Made by a program: the position numbers and the translations under genes. A stretch of 64,000 nt of DNA from Chondrus crispus (lineage: Eukaryota > Rhodophyta > Florideophyceae > Gigartinales > Gigartinaceae). Under the pieces are notes generated by a model, which was not told the DNA's origin, ran no database searches, and saw only the letters and a program-made list of their open reading frames with translations. Of the stretch, positions 51,361 through 61,900 are shown one piece after another (positions within the stretch are counted from its first letter, which is position 1; every line of letters starts with the position of its first letter). The stretch covers positions 69,764-133,763 of the forward strand of contig NW_005179025.1 of the NCBI RefSeq assembly GCF_000350225.1. The letters are read 5' to 3'.

Positions 51361-52090
51361 GGCCCTGCACACGTTGAGCCCTTCAAAGACGTTGGGCCCT
51401 CCGAAGACGTTGGGTCTTCGACAAAATGTGTGCTCATCGACGAGGTTGGGTCCTGCACATGTTGGGCCCTTCAAAGAGGTTGGGCCCTCCGAAGACGTTG
51501 GGTCTTCGACAGTTGGGTCATCGGCACAAAGTGTGCTCTTCGACGAGGGTGGGTCCTGCACAAGTTGGGCCGTCCGAAGAGGTTGGGACGTCCGAAGACG
51601 TTGGGTCTTAGACAATTGAGTCTTCGGCACAAAGCGTGTTTTTCAACGAGGTTGGGTCCCGCACAAGTTGGGCCGTTCAAAGAGGTCGGGCCCTCCGAAG
51701 ACGTTGGGTCTTCGACAGTCCTTCGACACAGAAGGTGCTCTTTGACGAGGTCGGGTCCTGATGAAACGTTGGGTCGCATACAAGTTGGGACCTCTAAAGA
51801 GTTCGATAGTGTAGAAGCGTTGGACTGACTACTTGGGACTCCCAAGAGGTTGGGTTGGGTCTTCGACACAAAGTGAGGCATTGGACGAGGTGGGGTCTTC
51901 AAGATACGTGAATAAATGATGGAACCTGCAAAAGTTGGGCCCTTTAAAGAGGTTGGGGCCTACGAAGAGGTTGGTTCCAGAAAAAAAGTGGACTCTTCGA
52001 CGACGTTGGGTCCAGATAAAACGTTGGGTCGGGTATATAAGTTGGGCTCTCCGAAGACTTGGGGACTTCGACGCAAAGTATGCTCTTCGA
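51361..52090. repeat. Minisatellite with TTGGGTC/TTGGGCCC subunits, right flank
   Basis: Higher-order units start with GTTGGGTCTTCGAC-type blocks at 51409, 51497, 51600 and 51703 (periods 88, 103 and 103 bp). Each is made of roughly 20-base subunits such as AGTTGGGCC and GAAGACGTTGGG. The right third is more diverged. Frames crossing it are repeat artefacts. Confidence 0.9.
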
Positions 52091-52441
52091 TATGGTTAGG
52101 TATTTGTGTAGTGTTATTTTCGGAGGTCTGGTTGGTTATTGTATGTTTGTCGTTTGTTTCCTAAAAGTTTCCAGCAGAATGCAAAAATGCATATGCAGGG
52201 TGCAATGGCGGTTTCAATGTAGTGTAGTATTGAGTCTAAGGATGTTTTGGGAATGGATCCTCCTTTTCTCACAATACTTTTACAGACATCCTGGCTTACA
52301 TCTTCCTTTGCGTTATCGGGTGTCTGAGAGAGGTGGGAGTTTCACTTCGGGCGGTGGACTGTTTTAATTGAAAGTTAGGATTTATCATACCGGCGGCATC
52401 GCTGGGGGGTTTCCCGTCGTCAAAACGGTTGCCCGCATCGG

Positions 52442-52482
52442 AGATGCAGTAAAATCACGTAGTACGTGATTTTACTGCATCT
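52442..52482. repeat. Perfect palindrome, 20-bp arms, single-base centre
   Basis: AGATGCAGTAAAATCACGTA, centre G at 52462, exact complement after. It lies 430 bp before the ATM start. Confidence 0.92.
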
Positions 52483-52913
52483 TGCATCGTTGGTATTTTG
52501 ATGTTCTGTGGTAGCCCTCTTGCAGCAAAAACACTGTAAGATTCCTCACAGGTGGCATGCGCCATGTTTCGGGTGGGATTCTCGATTGTATTTCGTGGGC
52601 CGGCAGCTGCCCTCTCAAAACGCCGGGCCGACGGAATCAAGTTGATCTCTAATTCGCGCAACAGTATCCTCAGTTTCTGGCATGGTACGGTATTGAGACC
52701 GATCTTCGGACTAGTTTCTCCCCATGGCTGTGTTTTCGGTTCGCAGCGGCGGCGGTCTACCTTTCGCCTGTCGTTAGCATATCTGCACATCCATGTTTGC
52801 GTCTGCTGCAAAATCTTGAATGGTTTCACTGACCCCTCATGTTGGAGGCACGCTCAGATATCGTTTGATCGGCCAGTGAGTCATCTCCTCTCATCCTTAT
52901 CCCGAGTCCGATC
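52483..52913. other. ATM promoter and leader region
   Basis: No separate gene recognised; frames here run into the ATM start in other registers. Confidence 0.45.
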
Positions 52914-55900
52914 ATGGAGTATGCTTTGGCTGAGGTCCGTACTCACGTGGACGTTCTTTACAATGCTTCAGCACCCAGGACTGGAAGAAGACCTCGCACA
53001 GGAAAGATAGAGCGACACAAGGCTGTTGTTGCTATACGGAATGCGATTTCTAAGAAATCTACTATCAACGCACTCACCGCTGCCTCAGTCCAGGAGATGG
53101 TGCGTGGACCCCAGGAAGACTCATCAGGAGGAATTCCACCGTTAGGATGGGTGGAGCTTGCAATAGTTCTGTTAGAGACGTTGAATCAAGCTTGTAGTGA
53201 CGCCTTGACATCAAGGGCTACCTCGAAAACAGGAAGAGTAACGTTCAGATCCGAGTTGGTTTTTTGCTTCAAGGAGGTGCTCAAGCTCTCCCTTGCCAAT
53301 GGGCCTGCAGGTGTCATTCGACCTGTAGTACCAGCCTTTCTCTTCTTTGCACATCAGTGGCTCTCAGAGCCATCCTTGAGACCACTGCTGGCTGATCAAG
53401 TATGGCAGTGCGTGAGAGATATTCTCCAAGATGATGCAAATCGCGCTATGCTCACTCCTCCCTTCATTCGTACTTGGGTTGATGTCTGCGTTGAACAACT
53501 CACAAACAGAGGTCCCCTCTATCATTCATCGACTGTTGTGTCACAGCTAGCAGGTGATGTTTTAGAGACAATAGCGCGAAATGTGGACAGCTACGATACC
53601 CTCACTCAAAGCACAAAGTCATTGGCGCCGAGTAAAATGCTTGGTGGTGATTTTGGGTATGCCATTGTTTGTGAAAGATGCTGCTTCATGCTGGTCATTG
53701 CGGAAACAAAGCGAAGAGCTTCTCCTCGAGACGCCCGCCAGATCCAGGCTGTCGCCTTTCGAACACTCACTGCGACGCTAAGCAATCAGTTGCTGGATGC
53801 AATCGGGAGCAACGCTGTTGAATCAATAATTAACGTCAGCCTAACGGCGATGATCGCATGTTGGACGGACAGAAGGCATCACGACGTTGCTGTATCTCTT
53901 GCAAGAGTACTTTTGCTTATAGCCCCAACACACAGAAAGCTAGTGGATACGTGTCGGCAGCGGCTGCTTGTAGACTTGCGTGATGAAGGGTCCTCAGCTG
54001 TCTTAAGAGCAGGGCAAGATGTGAAGGATGACTTTGTGGATTGCGCAGCTTCATGCTTCTCCTTGCGGGAAAGCCTCCATTTTGCCTCCTCCCCCGAGTC
54101 TAGCTGGGGATTGGTAATTGTGTGGTTGCGGGTATGTATAGCGATTCTGTCTCGACGTGTCCTGAAAAAGGGAACAACTATTGTTCTAGATGCACAAGAC
54201 GCGTTGGATCAGTGCACTTCAGCGGCAGAAGCTGTCACTGCGATCCTCCGAGGGCACGAGAAAATACAGGAGTCGTTTTACGACGAAGTTATACGCTGTT
54301 GCACTCGCACAGTGAATCTGGCGGCATGCATTGCAGATAGAGTCGCTGTCGACCGCAAAGCTACAAACTCGTTTGCACAGGAATCTTGGAACGACTTGTA
54401 CGTGGCTTTGCGAGAGCACGTACGAAAGATGAAGTACTCTGTGCCTCGAAGAGGTAAATATGGAGTAGGTGGCCAGAATGTTCAGACCGACGAGCACTTG
54501 CTGCAGTCTTTATCTCTGCTCAGGTCTCTACAGCTGTTTGAACATTGGCCCGCAAGAATTGATGCCATGCACATGGACAGCCAGAGCGCTCTTCCCTATC
54601 CTATATCTCGACTAACTTCGTCGAAACATGTTCCTTCTGCAATGGAAATTGAGTACACCAGAACTTTGATAGCGCGAAATGGCGTCCCAGACCTCCATGG
54701 ACGCCGTCTTCGGCTGCGCCTTGCGCTTGCCCTGGTTGGACTATGTAAAGACTTTGACGCTTCAAGGACATCTGCGGTGAAGACATTAGTCGATGCCTCT
54801 TGCGTAGTGCTTGGGCTTGCGAGGGGGGAATGCACGATAAGCCATTGTCCGGCAGGGAAGAGCTGTGTTGACGTGGAGGAGCACATTTCGAAAGGGCTTG
54901 CTTCCGATGCATTCAATGCTTTTCAGTCTTACTTTGGGTATTGTGCCAGCGAAGAGAAGATCATTGGTGAGGGAAGCAGACTCGTTGCGAAAGTCAAGCA
55001 ACAAGAACTGGTTTGGCCTTTAAGCTTTGCTTCAGTCGGTATAATTTCTGGTGTTTCTGAAGAATCAGCAGTGACTCCTGATTGCGACAAACACCTGTCT
55101 GGTGTTCAAACAAGAAAACACTTCTCAGTTGACCCAGCAATAACTGATGAGATTGAAACTAGTATTCTTTTGAAAGCAAACGCGTTCTTGAACACGACGA
55201 GAGCTGTATCCCTGAGAAAGATGGGTGTCTCTTACACGAGTGTATCGGAGCACTCTTCAGAGGTTGAAGAGGCTCACCACTTGTCCGAGGAACACCTCTC
55301 GTACTCTAAAGCAAAGCTCATCGTCTTCCTGGGGAGCTACTTGCTACAGGGCATATCCCTGGGAACAATTTCTACTGGGAAAAAGATAACTCCGAATGAA
55401 AACAGAGCTAGCGAGGAATTAATGAAACTTTTGACACAGCTTACGAAATCGTTTTCGTGTTCTCCCTTCACAATCTTGGTGTCTAGGATTGAGTTGTCGC
55501 TCGGTGTGATACAGGTATCATGCTCGCTTTTAAAATCGCTCGAGACCTGTCTGAGGCCATCTTCAGGAAGTAGAATGCAAGATCATTCTGTTTGGGTTCA
55601 ACTACTGCAAGCACTATCGAAATCAATGTCTTCTATCTCTGCCAAACTCTCCACAGGTCTTGCCGAAGCATGTGTGACGCAAACGAAAGAGAATATTAGG
55701 AAAATCCATCAGTTCACGAATGGTAATTTAAGCGATCCATCATCTCAACAGTTGTTACCGTTGAAAAGAAGCAGGGGTCCAACCTCACCCTCTACAAGAC
55801 ATCGAGCCAAGAGGAAACGTGTTTCACGAGGACACCTGGATCTTGAGAGGAGAAAAGATGAAAATGATCACAGGGACATGATTTCCAGTCATGAGGACCA

Positions 55901-58900
55901 CAACGCGTTTGGTGATGAAGGTAGCAACCACTTTGATTCAGATTCTTCAGAATCAGATGGTTTTGGTTTTGATAACTTCGAGACAGATCAAAACCAGATG
56001 CGTGGGGAACGTCGACGCAACCCAAGAGAGCAGATATCTGCTTCTCGACTTGCCAAAAACGCTTCTTGTTTGCTACGAGCATGCGTAAAAGAGCTACCCA
56101 CAGTAGAAGATCTTGTCCTTGACAACATCTTAGAAGGAATTCAACACCTTGACGATTTGGAAAGTGCATTGAGCCCGGATGGATTTGAACGATCGGCTCT
56201 AGCATCCACTCTCGTCGATCATACATTTCTCGACTTGCGCACATCATTGTGGGTTGTGTTGTTTTCTCTGCGAACAAATAGAGCCGTCGAAGCTGCCGCC
56301 CGTGATTTGCTGAAAGCAGGCCTGTATTGGAGGGGCCTCGAGACGACTGCCCACCAATACGTTTCGTTTTACGTGGAATCACTGCAACTTTCGAACAACA
56401 GTCGCAAGCATTACCCGCTGCCCTGTTTTCTTGAGCAGTTTCGGATTTCATTTCTCGACCATGCACGTATCTTTCTGAAGAAATGTCAGCTCCCGGATGA
56501 CTCAGATGCGGTGGAGCCCAATCGCGCGCATATCCGTGAACCGCAGAGGTGTCCTTTGCATTTAGTCAGTAGTATTGTTGAAGTTTCGGAACATTTTAGA
56601 ACACGGCACGCCTTCAGAATGCCCCGAATGACTCGTGTTTCTTACTACCGGTTTGGACTAGCGGCATTAGAACTGTTCTGTGCACGACCAGTGGATCTAA
56701 CTGCCGTGACGGAACAAGAATCTCCCCAGTCCACGACTCTACAAAACATGATACAGGCAATTCGAGCCGCGCTTTTGAAGTTTTTGTCTGATTCTGAGGC
56801 CACCGTCCGTTTCGTGGCAGCTCTGCTGTTCCCGCGGTTACTCGCGACTTTCAAATGTCCAGTATCACAACTCGAAACGATTCTGCGAGACAGTATTCCG
56901 CAGAGCAGTGCGTGTCGGGAGAGCGCCTCATACTACGGAAAGGTGATTGGAGTGCGTACCGGAGCGGATACTCAAAATGCTGTTGTGACACAATTAAGTC
57001 TATCAGCACATGAGCAGATTGGTTGCGCTTCCATAAGTGAGTCATTCCGCGCGATAGGGGCTCGGGCAAAGGCTCACACCGTATTTGTGGCTCTTTGCGA
57101 ATTGGGCAGTGTACGGGAGGATCTTTTACCATTATGTTTGCTGCTGATACTCTTGCGTGTGCTCAAGAATGGCAAGCACGTTTCTGCGGCCTATCAAGCC
57201 CTTGTGCGATTGTGCATGACAAAAGGATACCGCAGCCCACGCCACTTGTATCACACGTTTGCAAGGTTACTACTATCGAAATGGTTCCAACATCCTCAAG
57301 CACTTCAATGGTTGTATCAGTTTCCTGCCTCCGTTCTAGTGGACGTGGACCATCATCGAGATGGAGTACTTTTCGATTGGATACGAGAACAGCAATCAGT
57401 GATACTTCCACACGTGTTAGTTCTAGATACTGCCCCATCTCTACCTCGAACGACGGAACTGGCTGAAGCAATTGGCGTTGACCTGAAAGTTCTGCTGTCC
57501 ACAAATGTTGCTTCTTCATCTCTTATATTTCCAATGCAGTTTGCGGGAAGCTTACATGAAAGGGGTCGAGCTCTTTGGAAGGCAGTCGATAACGTCCTTG
57601 AGGGAAAGTCGAAGGAGCTTATGTTCAAACACAAGACTGAAGTCTTGCGGTCCTTTTTGGTTAGCACATCTTTCCAGCACACTGGGCAACCCGAAATTCG
57701 GCATAGATTGGATCAGGCGAAGAGCCTTGGATTTTCAAGAGATACACGCGAAGTACAGCCACCACTTTATGATCCTCTAGTCGTGGCTCTGGCGATTGAC
57801 CAATTGTTCGAAGTTGACTCCAACAGACTAATCATTCAGAGGAGCATTTTGAAGGGCTCTCTCTTTTCCGATCTTAGGGACGAAGAGAATGGAATATGTC
57901 TCGCTGCAAACTTCAACGGGTTCTTGGAAGAATGCCAAAAGAGCAAAGTATTTCTCATCCGCATGCTCGTAATGATTTCAAATTTTCTCATGGGCCCGCC
58001 AAACCCGAAACCTGCACAGCACCGACGCGACGCATTCTTTTGCGTCGGAATGCTCTGGCGCACACTGGGTGTCAATATTCTTGTCAAATCGTCCAGTGAG
58101 CGCGTCATTTTTTACAAGTTGATGGCTAAGGGATTTGAACACTATGAGACTGTTCATGACGCAGCCTGGCTCCTGCTAGAGGTTCAAAAGGAAATGTCTT
58201 GTATGGCTGACCGTTATCCCGAAGTGAATGTTATTGCTACTGATCTTCGTGTGGACCCGGCGGAGAGTGAACATTTGCACTGCATGACCACCTCTAGTGA
58301 ACGCCAGATGTTTGAGTTGTTAAGTGCTGTAACACCCGTTCTGGTATCCATTATTTCTAAGTCTACTCGCGCCTCATCTGATGTTTTGAATAACGTTTCT
58401 CTTGTCGCATTGAACAACCTCGTACAGGTTTGCTACGATGAAGGGCTTTGGACATCAATTCTGTGCAATGGACCCTACCCAAAGTCGAAGCACTTTTTAA
58501 AAGTGAGAGCACTATATGAAGCCTCGAAGGCAAGCGCTGAGTGCAATCCAACAGAAGATGCTGCTGGTGCCATCGTGGCGGGTTTGAAGCGCTTTCATGT
58601 TGTGTGTCGACTGCGAGCACAGAATGAGTCCTTCTTTCCAACTTTCGCATGTATTCAGGAGTTGCACAGGCTACTATCAGACTCTGCTGTAAGTGAGCTC
58701 TCTCGTCGGATGAATTCAGAGGCTTGGGTGAGAAGCAATGGCCAACACGAGCAAACTGCTCCACATGTGCGACGCGCGATAGCGTGTCTCATTCAATTTG
58801 TCCATGCAATTGAGAGAGATTTGCGGAAGCGAAAGCCAGAGGGAAGTTTTGTATCTCGGACGTCTACTCGACTCATTGACAACGAGAGGGCTAAGAAAAT

Positions 58901-61900
58901 GGAAGGAATGGCTCATGAGATAGCCGACGTCATGGCGTTGCTTGGTCTTCTTCAACCGCAGTCAGAAATGTACATACGCGGTGAGTCACGGCACAAGTTA
59001 ATTCCTAGTTTGGCACTAAACCAGGGCTATGAAGAAATTTCCTGTGGAATTAGGCTAAGTCTCATTCTTTTGCTCAAAATGGTCCATGGTTCCTCCCCAA
59101 TTGCCGCCGAAGCTGCGATAACTACCCTGATCCAAATATTGGGAACTGAGGACGGGAAGAGGTTATACGCTCGCGACAAATTTAATCTGGGCATCTGCAC
59201 GCCTTTTCGAAATGCAGCGCGAAAACTAGCGGTGACCGCCGGCTCTTCAAGTCCTGTAAATATCATTGATCCCAGCACCGGGGAACCTGCGCCCTGGGCA
59301 TCCTTCCCGGCGCTAATGGATTCGCAATTGTGGGATATCAACAAGGACGAGCGTCTCTCATTGCCTGGGGATGAAAGTTGGATGAGACGATTCTGCTGCG
59401 TGCTTGCAAATATGTGTGAGTCGGGAGCACTGAAGACTTTGTCGGTGCCGTGTTATATTTCGTACCAGTTTGCAAGTGAGATGCTTCCATACTTGTTGAT
59501 GGATGTTGTTACACAAAACAAAAGTCAAAATCATGTGGACATGGGGTATTTGCTCTGCGAAAATATCCTGAACGATCCGAAGACTCCTTCAAATATAATT
59601 AGAGCTTTCGTTCACGCACTTGACGTCTTGTGTCAAGTAGGCTCCCGGGTGATTTGTCAAAAAGGGATAACATCAGCGATCGAAGAGGGCAAAGCTTGGC
59701 CCATTTGTCGGCCGAGGTATGTTCTAGCAGTGCCTTACATCGACGCAGCGCGAGCTGCTCTACGAACTGGGTGCTACTTTTCAGCTGTTCGATTCTCTCA
59801 AATGCATGTTGACGAAAAAGTTGCAGAAAGGGAGTTTCGCATCTTTTCCGGGACACAGAATCACAAAACAGACCGTAAACGGTCTTCTTATATGACTCGT
59901 GATTCTTCTGTCGAGCGAGCGGAGGGAAATGCAAGGAATGATGTGAAGGAGATTTTGCTATTGGCGATGACAAGAATCCAAGAGCCAGATGGAGTGCGCG
60001 CTTTTGGGAACAACGCCGATTTATCACAAGCTGCGGCTGGGCTAGCAATGCTGGATGAAGACTGGATAAGGTCTCTTAGCGCATTGGACATCGCTTCTCG
60101 AATGACCAGGGGCTCGAGCTGGTCTATCGCGAGACAGTCAACTGGTGAAATCGAGTCTGAGATGCTTGACATGAACCGGGAGCTTTCATTATTTCATTCT
60201 TTGCTCCGCCTTGGCACGCTCTCCATAGCGACAGACTATTGGAGTGGCCTTCGATGCCGAACCTCGAAAAATGGTCTGCAGCATCAAGACGCTGCTCCAT
60301 GCGATGAGAATTCGCCAATAGAAAACCTAAATGATCTCCGGTATGCTGTTGCCTGGAAGCTGGGACAGTGGGAATCACCGGCTTTGCTTCCTTCATGTTT
60401 GCCTTCTGCAGGAGGAACAGAGCGTCCCCATGGATTTCACTGTACCATTTATCGCGTGTTACACTCGTTTCGTACAGAACGTTTTGTGGAAGCATGCAAG
60501 CTTCTGTCAAGCAGCAAAACGAGGGAGCTCTTGGGTCTCGTTCGGGATAGCTCTGGTGTATCTGCTGGAACGGTGTATGCAACTGCAGCAAGGCTCCAAA
60601 TCTTCCGAATCTTGGAAGAAGCTCAGCTCCAATGCTCTCCTCCTGTCACTGAAGCAGGGAAAGAATCCCAGTGGTTCGACGGCGAGGGTAAGACTCGAAA
60701 TCCCACAGCCCCCGCACTACAAGCAAATGTTGAATTCAGGAGCGAATTCGACAGAGATTCGGAAGAGCAGGTAATACTACGCCCTGGTTTGACATTGAAG
60801 AAGACAGATGGCATCATTGATAGGGTCTTACATGATTCGTTTGGAGGCTACGACGCTGGCAGTGCCAACTCTGCGATTGTTCCGTTCCGCGACGCCTTCA
60901 GCGACATCGTCTTGGCCGAAGAGCTGCCTATAGCACTGGTTCATTGTCTGCGCGCAGATAAAATGACTTCAAGAGCTGCCGCGACAATATCTGCTCGCGT
61001 TTTAAGAGCGGGGGGAAGCGGAGCTTGGTCACGGTCGGCTTCTTGTCTTGGTACGGAATTGTCGTCACAGCTGGTAAGTGCTTCTCATGTAGATCGCGTT
61101 GCGTGGAAGCTGCAAGAGGCTCGTCTCCGATGGTTGTCCAGCCATGATGCAGCTTCTCGGAAGATAGCATTGGTTGCTGTGAAAGACATAATTTCTTCAG
61201 AACTCGGAGGTCGCCCGGAAAGCGGAAATTCTAATGTTTCGGAAGATGCAACACCGCCTCAAGCAGTGGTATGGGATGCAGTAGCAGATGACTGCGACAA
61301 ACACGCTTTCTTAAGGTCAGAGGCATGTCGCTTGGCCGCGATATGGTCTCTTGACATGAGAACGCATGAGCCTATGAATTTATTTGAAACTTTCTTGGAG
61401 TCCGGTTTACAAGCAGTTCATGCATCAGCGGAAGCAAAGCATTTGGCATGTCCTGCCCACATGGCAATGGCTACGTTCGCGGATGCTCAGTTGGCGAACA
61501 TTGACGCCTATCGGAAGACAAGGAAGTACGACGAAATGGTGTCATCGCTGCGAGCAGCTGAGGAAAAGATATGCAAGCTAAAGGCAATGAAGAGTAAACG
61601 CCAGGCGAAACCAAAAAAATCGTCACGGCGTATGAGACGTTCAAGCAGATCAGAAGTAACATCTGGTGCGACAACTGATCATCAAATCGGTCGCGACCTA
61701 CAAATGCTGATTAACAACGAAGCAAGAAAAGCTAAGTTGGATAGGTTGCGGTTGGAGAATTTGAATGACTTGTACAGAAAGTGGCAAATAATCGCCTGCA
61801 AGCATTTTGCCTCAAGCCTTCGAGACGGAAACGCCCAGGACCTAAGAGCAGCCTTTCGTTTTGTGGCGCTATGGTTGGATGCGGGTCAGATGCGAAACAC

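Noticed and set aside
51358-51902. Plus- and minus-strand frames across the right minisatellite
   Set aside because: Translated tandem repeats without any other support.
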